A DNA stretch of 46,358 nucleotides, from assembly GCF_023806565.1 (NCBI RefSeq), contig NZ_JAMTDV010000013.1, forward strand, positions 1-46,358, read 5' to 3'. The notes beneath the pieces were generated by a model that did not search any database, was not told where the DNA came from, and saw only the letters and a list, made by a program, of their open reading frames with translations. Position numbers and translations under genes: made by a program. Positions 26,089-35,004 of this stretch are shown here, piece by piece. The DNA comes from Accumulibacter sp. (lineage in GTDB: Bacteria; Pseudomonadota; Gammaproteobacteria; Burkholderiales; Rhodocyclaceae). Positions within the stretch are counted from its first letter, which is position 1, and every line of letters starts with the position of its first letter.

Positions 26089-27311
26089 CCGGTGCGACGT
26101 GGCGTCGATGGATCCGGGTCCGGCGTTGCTGTCGGACGATGGAACTGCGGTGGTGTCGCGCGCAGGATCAGCAGCCCGGCGAGTCCGGCCAGCAGTCCCC
26201 AGAATGCGGAGCCAACCCCGCCCGGCGCGATACCCGAGGCAGTGACCAGGAAGGTCAGCAGGGCGGGCTCGCGTTCGGCTTCCCGGCCAGTAGCCGTGGC
26301 GAGCGCGCCGCCGAAGGTGCCGAGCAGCGCGAAACCGGCGATTGCCACAACCAGTTCCTTGGGAAAGGCGAGGAAGATCGCGCCGACCGTCGCCCCGAAA
26401 AGGCCGATCAGCAGATAGAAGCCGCCGGCGGCGATCGCCGCGAAGTAACGCCGACCGGGATCCTCGTGCGCTTCGCGGCCCATGCAGATGGCAGCCGTGA
26501 TCGCCGCCAGGTTCAGCGCGAAGCCGCCGAACGGGGCGAGGAGCAGATTGGCTGCGCCGGTCCAGCCGATCAGTGGGGAGATCGGCAGGCGGTAGCCGGA
26601 AGCGCGGATGACGGCGACGCCAGGAACATTTTGCGAGGCCATGGTGACCACGTAGAGGGGCAGCGCGACGCCGACCAGCGCCCGCCAGGAGAATTGCGGG
26701 GCGGTGAATACCGGTATCGCGAGTTCCAGTTGCAGCCCTTCGAGGTGCAGCTGTCCCGCCGCGGCGGCGAGGACGGTGCCGAGCAGCAGGGTGACGACGA
26801 CAGCGTAGCGTGGCAGCAGGCGGCGGCAGATCAGGTAGGCGCAGAACATCGGGAAGACCAGGACAAACTGCTTGTGCATCGCCACGAAGGCGTCGACGCC
26901 GAAGCGCAGCAGCACCCCCGCGAGCATGCCGGCGGCCAGCGAGAGGGGGAGCCTGTCGATCATTCGTTCGAACCAGCCGCTGCAACCGGAAACCGTGATC
27001 AGTGTGGCCGAAACCAGGAAGGCGCCGATTGCCTCGGGCAGCGAAACGCCGGCTGCACTGGTGATCAGCATGGCCGCGCCGGGTGTGGACCAGGCCGTCA
27101 GCACCGGTACCCGGTAGCGCAGTGACAGCGCGATGCTGGTCAGCCCCATTCCCAATCCGAGCGCGCACATCCACGAGGCGATCTCGACCGGCGTTGCCTG
27201 CAGCGTCTGCGCGGCCTGCAGGACGATCACCGCCGAACTGGTGAAGCCGACGAGGACGGCGACAAAGCCGGCGATCAGTGCGGAAGCCGAGAAATCATCG
27301 AGTAGTCGCAT
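26085..27311 (-). CDS. benE: BenE family benzoate/H+ symporter-like transporter
   Basis: Inner-membrane protein of 408 residues with about 12 hydrophobic segments. Family features are the N-terminal FSASALIAGFVAVLVGFTSS (from residue 7), VLTAWSTPGAAML near 71, and the conserved ASQNVPGVAVIRASGY near 229 followed by FGGFALNLAAITAAICMG near 262. These match the BenE group of benzoate transporters. No aromatic-degradation genes are nearby, so the substrate is uncertain and may be another purine- or aromatic-like acid. ATG 27311 has no good ribosome-binding site but fits the family N-terminus. The stop shares the palindrome TTAA with the uup stop. It is divergent from glgP. Confidence 0.88.
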   Translation of the reverse strand: MRLLDDFSASALIAGFVAVLVGFTSSAVIVLQAAQTLQATPVEIASWMCALGLGMGLTSIALSLRYRVPVLTAWSTPGAAMLITSAAGVSLPEAIGAFLVSATLITVSGCSGWFERMIDRLPLSLAAGMLAGVLLRFGVDAFVAMHKQFVLVFPMFCAYLICRRLLPRYAVVVTLLLGTVLAAAAGQLHLEGLQLELAIPVFTAPQFSWRALVGVALPLYVVTMASQNVPGVAVIRASGYRLPISPLIGWTGAANLLLAPFGGFALNLAAITAAICMGREAHEDPGRRYFAAIAAGGFYLLIGLFGATVGAIFLAFPKELVVAIAGFALLGTFGGALATATGREAEREPALLTFLVTASGIAPGGVGSAFWGLLAGLAGLLILRATPPQFHRPTATPDPDPSTPRRTG

Positions 27312-27618
27312 CAATCGTCTTTGCCCGGGTGGTTGTTTCGGTCTTGCAGGTTTTCCTTGCAAGGACGCATGGTAAGACTTCGCAGGGAAGCCGACCAGCT
27401 TCGCAACGCCTGCAGATGCCTTCGCGGCTGGCGAACGAACGCCGTCCACCGCACCTCGATGGCGCTGCCACCGGTCAGCAGGCGCCTCTCCGCGGGGAGT
27501 GCTTGGCAACCCGTAGCGGCCTTCGGACAAGCGGCGCAGACGCCTTGCGACGGGCAGGACGAGGCCTCCCGCGGGTGCGCGTGCGCCGATTCGTACATTG
27601 CTATAGACTGCTTGGCGA
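27312..27618. other. benE / glgP divergent intergenic region
   Basis: Upstream regions of benE (minus) and glgP (plus). Open frames here are high-GC shadows without family resemblance. A TATAGA hexamer near 27602 could be a -10 for glgP, without a recognisable -35. Confidence 0.35.
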
Positions 27619-27644
27619 CGTGAATCGGTGCCTGTTGATTCACG
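27619..27644 (+). promoter_or_regulatory. 8-bp inverted repeat, possible operator of glgP
   Basis: CGTGAATC (27619-27626) and GATTCACG (27637-27644) are perfect inverted arms 18 bp apart centre to centre, 39 bp before the glgP start and just downstream of a TATAGA hexamer. The geometry suits a dimeric repressor. The regulator is unknown. Confidence 0.45.
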
Positions 27645-27682
27645 ATTTCTCACACGAACACGAAGATCGCGAGGGTGCTGAC

Positions 27683-30274
27683 ATGAACGATGAAACGAGA
27701 GCTGCGACGGCCAAGCTCGGGAAAGCGAAGGCGGAGCCGGAGGGAGACCTCCTGACGGGAATCGAGGACCGCCGTACCGGGCTCGGAGTCGACGCGCTGA
27801 AGCGCGCATTGATCGACAAGCTGGTGTATGTGCAGGCGCGCTTCCCGCAGGTTGCGACGCGGCGTGACTGTTTCGTGGCACTCGCGCAGGCGGTGCGCGA
27901 CCGCCTGCTGCAACGCTGGGTGCAAACCGCGCGCACGTACCGGGACCAGGGCAGCCGCACCGTCTGCTATATGTCTGCGGAATTCCTGATCGGCCCGCAA
28001 CTGGGCAACAATCTGATCAACCTCGGCATCTACGAGAATGCCCGGCAGGCGGTCGAGGAACTCGGTCTCGACCTGGACGTGCTGATCGATCAGGAAGAGG
28101 AACCCGGGCTCGGCAACGGCGGCCTCGGGCGGCTCGCTGCCTGTTATCTCGATTCGCTGGCGACGCTCGAAATCCCAGCCATCGGCTACGGCATCCTTTA
28201 TGAATTCGGAATTTTCACGCAGGCGATCCGTGACGGGATGCAGGTCGAACTGACCGACAAGTGGTTGCGTGCCGGCAGCCCCTGGCTGATCCATCGTCCG
28301 AACATCGCTTTCGATGTCAAGCTCGGTGGCCATACCGAATTTCAGTACGAGGCGAACGGCCATCGCCGTCTGCGGGTGCAGTGGGTGCCGGCCAAGGTCG
28401 TGCGCGGTACCGCCTGGGACATGCCGGTGCTTGGTTACGGCGTCAACACCCCCAACCGGCTGCGGCTGTGGAGCGCCGAGGCGCCGGAATCCTTCGATTT
28501 CGCGGCATTCAACGCCGGCAATTATTATCAGGCGGTGGACGCGCAGATTCGCTCGGAAACGATCACCAAGGTGCTCTACCCGAACGACGAAACCGAAGCC
28601 GGTCAGGAACTCCGGCTCGAACAGCAGTATTTCTTCGTGAGTTGCTCCCTGCGCGACATGATCCGCCTGCAATTGCAGCGCGAGAATTCGCTCGAACGCT
28701 TCCACGAAAAGTTCGTCGTCCAGCTCAACGATACGCATCCGTCGATTGCCGTCGCCGAACTGATGCGCCTGCTGGTCGACGAATATTCAATGGAATGGGA
28801 CGACGCCTGGTCGATCACGCGACGGACTTTTGCCTATACCAACCATACTCTGCTGCCGGAAGCGCTCGAGAAGTGGCGGCTGGAACTGTTCAAGCGCGTG
28901 CTGCCGCGGCATTTCGAGATCATTTGCGAGATCAACATCCGATTCTTGGACGAGGTGCGCATTCGTTTCCCCGGCGACGAAGCGCGCCTCTCCCGCATGT
29001 CGCTGATCGACGAGTCGGGTTCTCGCTACGTGCGCATGGCGAATCTGGCGGTCGTCGGCAGTTTCGCGGTGAATGGCGTGGCAGCGCTGCATACGCAGCT
29101 GCTCAAGTCCGACGTGCTCACCGATTTCCACGAGATGTGGCCGGAGAAGTTCACCAACAAGACGAACGGCGTGACGCCGCGGCGTTTCGTCCTGCTCGCG
29201 AACCCGACGATGTCGAAACTGATCGATGACACGATCGGGCCGGGCTGGGTGACCGACATGACCCGCTTGCGGGAGCTTGAACCCTACGCCGACGATCCCT
29301 CCTTCCATGCCGAGTGGCGGCGGGTCAAGGCAGGCAACAAGCTCAGGCTGCTGCACGAGATCAAGCGGCATGCACACCTCGATGTCGACCCGGCGACGAT
29401 GTTCGACGTGCAGGTGAAGCGCATGCATGAGTACAAGCGACAGCACCTCAACCTGCTGCACGTGGTATCGCTGTATCTCCACCTGAAGGAAAATCCCCAT
29501 CTGGACGTCGCGCCGCGCACCGTGATCTTCGGTGGCAAGGCAGCCCCTGGCTACTACATGGCCAAGCTCATCGTCCGCCTGATCAATGCCGTCGGCGATC
29601 TGATCGGGCGCGATCCCGCCATGCGAGGCCGACTACAGGTCGTCTTCTACCCCAACTACAACGTCAAGAGCGCACACAATATTTTCCCCGCAGCCGATCT
29701 TTCCGAACAGATCTCCCTGGCTGGCAAGGAGGCCTCGGGGACAGGGAACATGAAGTTCCAGATGAACGGAGCCGTCACCATCGGCACGCTGGACGGTGCC
29801 AACGTCGAGATTCGCGAGGAAGTCGGTGCAGACAATTTCTTCCTCTTTGGTCTGACGACGCCCGAGGTCGTTCGATTGCGGCAGAAGGGCTACCGGCCGC
29901 GCGACTACTACGAGGCCAACCCGCACCTGCGCGAGGTGATCGACCTGATCGCCAGTGGCTTTTTCTCACGCGGCGACCGCGAGGTCTTCCGGCCGCTGGT
30001 CGACCACCTGCTCAACCATGACGAATACATGGTGCTGGCCGACTTCCAGTCGTACATCGAGTGTCAGCAAGCGGTCTCGGCGGCGTACCTCGACAGCGAT
30101 CGCTGGTGCCGGATGTCGATCCTGAACGTCGCTCGTTCCGGCTTCTTCTCTTCCGACCGGGCGATTCGCGAGTATTGCGAAGAGATCTGGAAGGTCAGGC
30201 CGGTTCGCATCGAGCTCACCAATCTCTCGGGTGAAGACATGAAGTTCAGCCGCGCGGTCAGCGGAGTCGACTAA
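27683..30274 (+). CDS. glgP: Glycogen/starch alpha-glucan phosphorylase
   Basis: Releases glucose-1-phosphate from alpha-1,4-glucan; PLP enzyme of family GT35, 863 residues. Diagnostic motifs are PGLGNGGLGRLAACYLDSLA near 140, VQLNDTHPSIAVAELMRLL near 344, VKRMHEYKRQHLN near 577, and the pyridoxal-phosphate site EASGTGNMKFQMNGA with Lys691. The N-terminal extension before residue 50 is the usual bacterial type. ATG 27683 follows GAGGG at about 9 nt. An in-frame opening reaches back to 27278 but shows no family similarity. It faces the glgM-glgE pair tail-to-tail 87 bp away, so synthesis and breakdown genes sit side by side. A candidate operator lies just upstream. Confidence 0.97.
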   Translation: MNDETRAATAKLGKAKAEPEGDLLTGIEDRRTGLGVDALKRALIDKLVYVQARFPQVATRRDCFVALAQAVRDRLLQRWVQTARTYRDQGSRTVCYMSAEFLIGPQLGNNLINLGIYENARQAVEELGLDLDVLIDQEEEPGLGNGGLGRLAACYLDSLATLEIPAIGYGILYEFGIFTQAIRDGMQVELTDKWLRAGSPWLIHRPNIAFDVKLGGHTEFQYEANGHRRLRVQWVPAKVVRGTAWDMPVLGYGVNTPNRLRLWSAEAPESFDFAAFNAGNYYQAVDAQIRSETITKVLYPNDETEAGQELRLEQQYFFVSCSLRDMIRLQLQRENSLERFHEKFVVQLNDTHPSIAVAELMRLLVDEYSMEWDDAWSITRRTFAYTNHTLLPEALEKWRLELFKRVLPRHFEIICEINIRFLDEVRIRFPGDEARLSRMSLIDESGSRYVRMANLAVVGSFAVNGVAALHTQLLKSDVLTDFHEMWPEKFTNKTNGVTPRRFVLLANPTMSKLIDDTIGPGWVTDMTRLRELEPYADDPSFHAEWRRVKAGNKLRLLHEIKRHAHLDVDPATMFDVQVKRMHEYKRQHLNLLHVVSLYLHLKENPHLDVAPRTVIFGGKAAPGYYMAKLIVRLINAVGDLIGRDPAMRGRLQVVFYPNYNVKSAHNIFPAADLSEQISLAGKEASGTGNMKFQMNGAVTIGTLDGANVEIREEVGADNFFLFGLTTPEVVRLRQKGYRPRDYYEANPHLREVIDLIASGFFSRGDREVFRPLVDHLLNHDEYMVLADFQSYIECQQAVSAAYLDSDRWCRMSILNVARSGFFSSDRAIREYCEEIWKVRPVRIELTNLSGEDMKFSRAVSGVD

Positions 30275-30361
30275 GTCGTGGCGACTGCGCTCCGGTTGCC
30301 AGCGGGTGACCGGAGCGCGGCAAATCGGGGCAGGCCGTGGCCGCCCGCCCGGGCGCGTCGA

Positions 30362-32320
30362 TTACCAGCGGCGAACCTTGATGATGTGCGCCATCTTGTC
30401 CGGCGGGGTCAGTTCGACGTAGACCGATGGCCCGCTCCAGCGGTAGCGTTCGTCCGAGAGCAGGTCATGCGCCTGGTACTGCTCGTCGTGGCCGATGCCG
30501 AAGGTGTCGAGAGGGATGTGCAGCAGCGACCAGTGCTTGTGGAAGGGGTCGAGGTTGACCACGCAGATGACGATGTCCGAACGGTCTTCGGTCATCTTGG
30601 CGTAGGCGAGTATGTTCGGGTCGTCGGTCGCCAGGAAGACGACGTTGTTGTAAGAGTGGAGGGCCGGGCATTCCTGGCGGATGGCGTTGATCCGCGTGAT
30701 GACGTCGACGATGTTTCCCGGTACGTTCCAGTCGCGTACCCGGATTTCGTATTTCTCGGAGTCGAGATATTCCTCCTTGCCCGGGATCGCCTCGTTTTCG
30801 CACAGCTCGTAGCCACTGTAGATGCCGTATACGCTGGACAGTGTGGCGGCGAGCACGGCGCGCATGATGAACGCCGGACGACCGCCGAACTGCAGGATCG
30901 GCGGCAGAATGTCCGGCGTGTTGGCGAAGAAGTTGCCGGTGAAGTATTCCTTCATTTCGCCACAGGTCAGCTCGCCGACGTAGTCGCTGAGATCGTGCTT
31001 GTGGTTGCGCCAGGTGAAATAGGTGTAGGACTGGGCAAAACCGACCTTGGCCAGCAGCCGCATCATCTTAGGCTTGGTGAAGGCTTCGGCCAGGAAGATG
31101 ACTTCCGGGTGTTTGCGGTGCACTTCGCCGATCACCCATTCCCAGAACGGCACAGGCTTGGTGTGGGGGTTGTCGACACGGAAGGTGGTGACCCCCTTGT
31201 CAATCCAGAACAGGAAGATGCGCAACATTTCCTGCCACAGTCCGGCGCGGTCGCTGGTTCCGAAGTTGAGCGGGTAGACGTCCTGATATTTCTTGGGCGG
31301 GTTCTCGGCGTACTTGATCGAACCATCGGGGCGGTGGAAGAACCACTCGGGATGTTCCGCGACATACGGGTGGTCGGGCGAACAGTTCATCACGTAGTCG
31401 AGAGCGATTTCGATCTCCAGTTGGCGGCAGGTGGCGACGAACTGGTCCCAGTCGTCCCAGGTTCCGAGCTGCGGTTCGAGCGCCATGTGGCCGCCGTGCT
31501 TGTTGCCGATTGCCCAGGGACTGCCGACGTCGCCGGGGACGGTGACGAGGCTGTTGTTCTTGCCCTTCCGGAAGCGGTGCCCGATCGGGTGGATCGGCGG
31601 CAGGTAGACAACGTTGAAACCCATTGCCTTGATCGCTGGCAGGCGCCGGATGCTGTCCTGCAGCGTGCCGTGCCGATAGGGAACGGCGCCCTGCGAGCGC
31701 GGAAAGAACTCGTACCAGGCGGCGAAGCGGGTGATCGGCCGATTCACCATGATGGTCAGTGCCGGCGCCAGTTGATATCCCTCGCTGCGATCCGGGTAAG
31801 TGGCCATCATCGTGTTCATCACCTTGCCGATGCCGAGATCGATCGCGCCACGCTGTTCTCCGGCGGCCAACGCCGTTTCGATCGCATTGATGATGCTCGC
31901 CATGCGGTCGCGGTCTTCCCCTTCCGCCAGCGTCGCAGATTTCTTCAGAACCGCCAGACCTTCGAGCAACTCGCTCCGGAGGTCGGCTCCCGGCACGCTC
32001 TTCTTGCCGATCTCGTCTACCCACGACAGATAGCGCTCGGCATATGCCTCGATGGTGTATTCCCAGCGTCCGATCGCGTCGACCATGAATTCGCCGAACC
32101 AGCGGTCGTTGTCGCCCTGCGTCATCGGGCTCTCCCGCCATTGCCGGTCACCGACCGGGCGCGCCTTGAGCACGGCCGCCAGCTTGTCGTGCCCTTCCTT
32201 GTAGATGTCGGCACTGACCGTGACCTTCTCGCCGACGACGCGCTTGATCGGGAAACGGCCACCGTCTACCTGCGGCTCGACGGCTTCGATGATCAGACGG
32301 GGATATTCTTGGGGAACCAT
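30362..32320 (-). CDS. glgE: Alpha-1,4-glucan:maltose-1-phosphate maltosyltransferase
   Basis: Transfers maltosyl units from alpha-maltose-1-phosphate to the non-reducing ends of alpha-1,4-glucan. A GH13_3 enzyme of 652 residues. An N-terminal beta domain (PRLIIEAVEPQVDGGRFPIKR) is followed by a helical insert, then the catalytic barrel. Catalytic motifs are VYLPPIHPIGHRFRKGKNN near 239, FRVDNPHTKP (nucleophile Asp, about 384) and IFLAEAFTKPKMM (general acid Glu, about 413). It has the maltosyltransferase layout rather than that of a free alpha-amylase, and there is no signal peptide. ATG 32320 has AGGAG 8 nt upstream. It lies 132 bp downstream of glgM on the same strand, making a substrate-producing and substrate-using pair. 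Confidence 0.94.
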   Translation of the reverse strand: MVPQEYPRLIIEAVEPQVDGGRFPIKRVVGEKVTVSADIYKEGHDKLAAVLKARPVGDRQWRESPMTQGDNDRWFGEFMVDAIGRWEYTIEAYAERYLSWVDEIGKKSVPGADLRSELLEGLAVLKKSATLAEGEDRDRMASIINAIETALAAGEQRGAIDLGIGKVMNTMMATYPDRSEGYQLAPALTIMVNRPITRFAAWYEFFPRSQGAVPYRHGTLQDSIRRLPAIKAMGFNVVYLPPIHPIGHRFRKGKNNSLVTVPGDVGSPWAIGNKHGGHMALEPQLGTWDDWDQFVATCRQLEIEIALDYVMNCSPDHPYVAEHPEWFFHRPDGSIKYAENPPKKYQDVYPLNFGTSDRAGLWQEMLRIFLFWIDKGVTTFRVDNPHTKPVPFWEWVIGEVHRKHPEVIFLAEAFTKPKMMRLLAKVGFAQSYTYFTWRNHKHDLSDYVGELTCGEMKEYFTGNFFANTPDILPPILQFGGRPAFIMRAVLAATLSSVYGIYSGYELCENEAIPGKEEYLDSEKYEIRVRDWNVPGNIVDVITRINAIRQECPALHSYNNVVFLATDDPNILAYAKMTEDRSDIVICVVNLDPFHKHWSLLHIPLDTFGIGHDEQYQAHDLLSDERYRWSGPSVYVELTPPDKMAHIIKVRRW

Positions 32321-32452
32321 GATCCTGCTCCTAAATCCTGCCCCGGGCAAATCCCGGAGACAGTCAAGTCCTGAACCGGACGGTCCGTGCGGGCCGTCAC
32401 TGAGCGATCGACCGAAGAGGCTCGTGCCCAGTTCGATCGACCGTAGCGCCTG

Positions 32453-33661
32453 CTACTTCACCAGCGAATCGTAGAGTCGCTTGGTCTGCTGCGCGATGCT
32501 CGGCCAACTGAAGACTTCACGCGCACGCTCTTGACCGGCTGCCGCCATCGAATCGGCGAGTTCCGGATCGTCGAGCACCTTGTTGATCGCCGCCGCCAGG
32601 TCGCGCGAGAAAACGTCCGGATGGACCGGCTCGAACGGTGCGACGTGCAATTGCTCGAGCGGCACCAGGAAACCGGTCACGCCATCCACCACGACCTCCT
32701 TGATGCCGCCGACGGCACTCGCGACGACGGCGGTACGGCAGGCCATGGCTTCGAGATTGATGATTCCGAAGGGTTCGTAGATCGACGGACAGCAGAAGAC
32801 GGTGGCGTGTGAGTAGAGTTCGATGGCCTCTTCCTTGGTCACCATCTCGCGAATCCAGATCAGGTTCTGGAAACCGTCGTGGCGAACGTGCTTGACCGCC
32901 GCCTCCATTTCGGCGAGCACTTCCTTGGTGTCGGGCGCGCCGGCGCAGAGCACGACCTGCGCGTCGCGGTTGATGTACTTGACTGCATTGACCAGGTGAA
33001 CGATGCCCTTTTGCCGCGTGATCCGGCCGACGAAGAGGACGATCGGTCGCTCCGGATCGACCCCGTATTTCTCGAGTGCCGTGGTCTCGTCGGTCGGGTG
33101 GTACTGGTCGACGTTGATGCCGTTGTAGATCACCGTGATCTTGTCCGGATCGATGTCGAAATGTTCCAGGATGTCCCGCTTGGTTCCCTGCGAGACCGCG
33201 ATCACGGCGTCGGCCATGCTCAGCGAGGTCCGTTCGATCCACGATGACATGTCATAGCCGCAGCCCAGTTGTTCGCGTTTCCACGGGCGCAGCGGTTCCA
33301 GTGAGTGCACCGTATGGACCAGCGGGATTCCATAGAGGGTTTTCGCGAGGATTCCGCCGAGGTGTGCGTACCAGGTATGCACGTGTACCAGATCGGCATC
33401 GACCTGCTCGCTGAGGGTCTCGAGGTTGGTCTCGAAGGTATCCAGGGCGCCGCTCAGTTTCTTGTCCACGTGCGCGAAACTGCCCTTGCCGAACGGGAAG
33501 CCCTTGACCCGTACCCCATCGGTTACGGTGTCCTGGTCGCCAAAGGAACGGACTTCGACGTGCATCAGTTTGGCGAGCTCGCCAGACAGATACTCGACGT
33601 GAACACCGGCTCCGCCGTAGACGTAGGGAGGGTATTCGCGCGTCAATAGCATTACTTTCAT
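32453..33661 (-). CDS. glgM: GT4 glycogen synthase of the GlgM (actinobacterial GlgA) type
   Basis: Probable ADP-glucose-dependent maltose-1-phosphate synthase, 402 residues. It belongs to GT4, not to the GT5 GlgA family: it is about 80 residues shorter and starts MKVMLLTREYPPYVYGGAG, the hallmark of the Corynebacterium/Mycobacterium-type enzyme, where classical GlgA has a KTGGLADV loop. GT-B features are DADLVHVHTWYAH near 89, HSLEPLRPWKREQLG near 119, ITVIYNGINVDQY, LFVGRITRQKGI near 209 and the nucleotide-sugar motif CPSIYEPFGIINLEAMAC near 294. The named family (TIGR02149-like) was long called glycogen synthase; the GlgE next door argues for M1P synthesis. It is divergent from tsaB with a 192-bp gap. 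Confidence 0.85.
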   Translation of the reverse strand: MKVMLLTREYPPYVYGGAGVHVEYLSGELAKLMHVEVRSFGDQDTVTDGVRVKGFPFGKGSFAHVDKKLSGALDTFETNLETLSEQVDADLVHVHTWYAHLGGILAKTLYGIPLVHTVHSLEPLRPWKREQLGCGYDMSSWIERTSLSMADAVIAVSQGTKRDILEHFDIDPDKITVIYNGINVDQYHPTDETTALEKYGVDPERPIVLFVGRITRQKGIVHLVNAVKYINRDAQVVLCAGAPDTKEVLAEMEAAVKHVRHDGFQNLIWIREMVTKEEAIELYSHATVFCCPSIYEPFGIINLEAMACRTAVVASAVGGIKEVVVDGVTGFLVPLEQLHVAPFEPVHPDVFSRDLAAAINKVLDDPELADSMAAAGQERAREVFSWPSIAQQTKRLYDSLVK

Positions 33662-33814
33662 CGCGGCACTTTCTAAGCTTTGGTTGTGAGGTGGAGGCGT
33701 CGTCGACGCGTCGTGGGAAGGCACTCACATTGTATCGGGAAAGCCATTTGCCGGCCATGCTGGCGGCGCGTCCGGGGGGCACCGCCGGCTCGCGAAGGCC
33801 GCTGCCGGCGACAT

Positions 33815-33846
33815 TTGACGACGTCGGCGCGGCGCACGGGTAGAAT
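33815..33846 (+). promoter_or_regulatory. candidate tsaB promoter giving a leaderless message
   Basis: TTGACG (33815-33820) and TAGAAT (33841-33846) resemble sigma-70 elements, but the 20-bp spacer is long. With the -10 here, transcription would start at about 33852-33854, right at the preferred tsaB ATG, so the message would be leaderless. Confidence 0.35.
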
Positions 33847-33853
33847 GCGGCCG

Positions 33854-34531
33854 ATGAATCTGGTCGCCATCGAAACCTCCACCGAACAGGGCTCGATCGC
33901 CGTCTGGAGCGACGGTGTGGTACTGCGGCGCGCCTGCCCGCCGGGCGTGGCGCACTCGCAGACCCTGCTGCCCTTGCTCTGCGCGACGATGTCGGAAGCG
34001 GGACTTGCCTTCGCCGCGCTCGACGGCATCGCTTTCGCCGCCGGTCCAGGCTCGTTTACCGGCCTGCGCATTGCCTGCGGGGTCGCGCAGGGACTGGCGT
34101 TCGCCCACGACCTGCCGCTCGTTCCGGTCGGCACGCTGGACGCGATGGCGTTGGCCAGCGGTGGCGAACGGGTGCTGGTGCTGCTCGACGCGCGCATGGG
34201 CGAGGTCTATTGCGGACAGTTCGCTGCCGCCGTACCGCTCGCCGCTCCGGAGCTCTGCCAGCCGGCGGCGCTACCGCTTCCCGAAGCGGCCGGCTGGCTG
34301 GCCTGTGGCAATGGTCTCGCGGCGTATCCGGTGCTCCGCCAGCGCTTGGCCGCCTGCGTGCAGTCGTGGCAGCCGGAACTGATGCCAGACGCCGCAGCCG
34401 TGGCGCGTCTCGCGGCGCCTCGTCTGGCGCGTGGCGAGGGGGTCGACGCAGCCGGGGCGATACCGCTGTACGTGCGCAACAAGGTCGCGCTGACCGTCGC
34501 CGAACGCCTCGCCGTCGGCGGCAAGGCGTGA
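33854..34531 (+). CDS. tsaB: tRNA threonylcarbamoyladenosine biosynthesis protein TsaB
   Basis: Partner of TsaD and TsaE in making t6A37 on ANN-decoding tRNAs. 225 residues of the ASKHA fold: MNLVAIETSTEQGSIAVW at the start, VAHSQTLLPLL near 35, the conserved FAAGPGSFTGLRIACGVAQGL near 63, and VLLDARMGEVYCG near 113. ATG 33854 is chosen because NLVAIETST is the family start; an ATG three codons earlier adds MRP. It lacks the metal-binding His residues of TsaD, as expected for TsaB. The stop overlaps the GTG start of rimI, so the two are translationally coupled. Confidence 0.93.
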   Translation: MNLVAIETSTEQGSIAVWSDGVVLRRACPPGVAHSQTLLPLLCATMSEAGLAFAALDGIAFAAGPGSFTGLRIACGVAQGLAFAHDLPLVPVGTLDAMALASGGERVLVLLDARMGEVYCGQFAAAVPLAAPELCQPAALPLPEAAGWLACGNGLAAYPVLRQRLAACVQSWQPELMPDAAAVARLAAPRLARGEGVDAAGAIPLYVRNKVALTVAERLAVGGKA

Positions 34532-35004
34532 GCGCCGTGCTGGCGCCGCGGTTCGAACTCGTGCCGCTGGGTCATGGCGACCTCGACGAGATGCTCGCGA
34601 TCGAAAACCAGGTCCACCGGCTTCCCTGGACGCGCGGGAATTTCGTCGATTCGATCGCTGCCGGCTATAGCGTGTGGGGCTGCCGCTTCGGCGAAGAGCT
34701 GTCGGGCTACTTCGTGCTGATGCTGGTCATCGACGAGGCGCACCTGCTCAATATCAGCGTTGCCGAAAAGCGCCAGCGAATGGGACTTGGTGGCCATCTC
34801 CTGCGCCACGCGATGCAGGTGGCGCACAACTCCGGGGCGAGCAGCGTGCTGCTGGAAGTGCGTCCCTCGAACGTTGCCGCGCTCGGTCTGTACGCGCGTT
34901 TCGGATTTCGCCCGATTGGTTTGCGGCGCGCCTACTATCCTGGCGCACAGGGGGCCGAGGACGCGCTGGTGCTGCGGCATGCTCTCGCCGGGGTGGAGCA
35001 ATGA
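34528..35004 (+). CDS. rimI: Ribosomal protein S18 alanine N-acetyltransferase
   Basis: GNAT acetyltransferase of 158 residues that acetylates the N-terminal Ala of ribosomal protein S18. Motifs are LPWTRGNFVDSI near 32, YFVLMLVIDEAHLLNISV near 55, the acetyl-CoA loop RQRMGLGGHLLRHAM near 79, and EVRPSNVAALGLYARFGF near 110, with the terminal YYPGAQGAEDALVL. It uses a GTG start that overlaps the tsaB stop (GTGA); a second GTG three codons later is possible. The end overlaps the next gene by ATGA. tsaB-rimI coupling is a common arrangement in proteobacteria. Confidence 0.92.
   Translation: MSAVLAPRFELVPLGHGDLDEMLAIENQVHRLPWTRGNFVDSIAAGYSVWGCRFGEELSGYFVLMLVIDEAHLLNISVAEKRQRMGLGGHLLRHAMQVAHNSGASSVLLEVRPSNVAALGLYARFGFRPIGLRRAYYPGAQGAEDALVLRHALAGVEQ

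Noticed and set aside
30278-32374. 698-codon plus-strand frame opposite glgE
   Set aside because: Antisense shadow; GlgE catalytic motifs and ribosome-binding site are on the minus strand.
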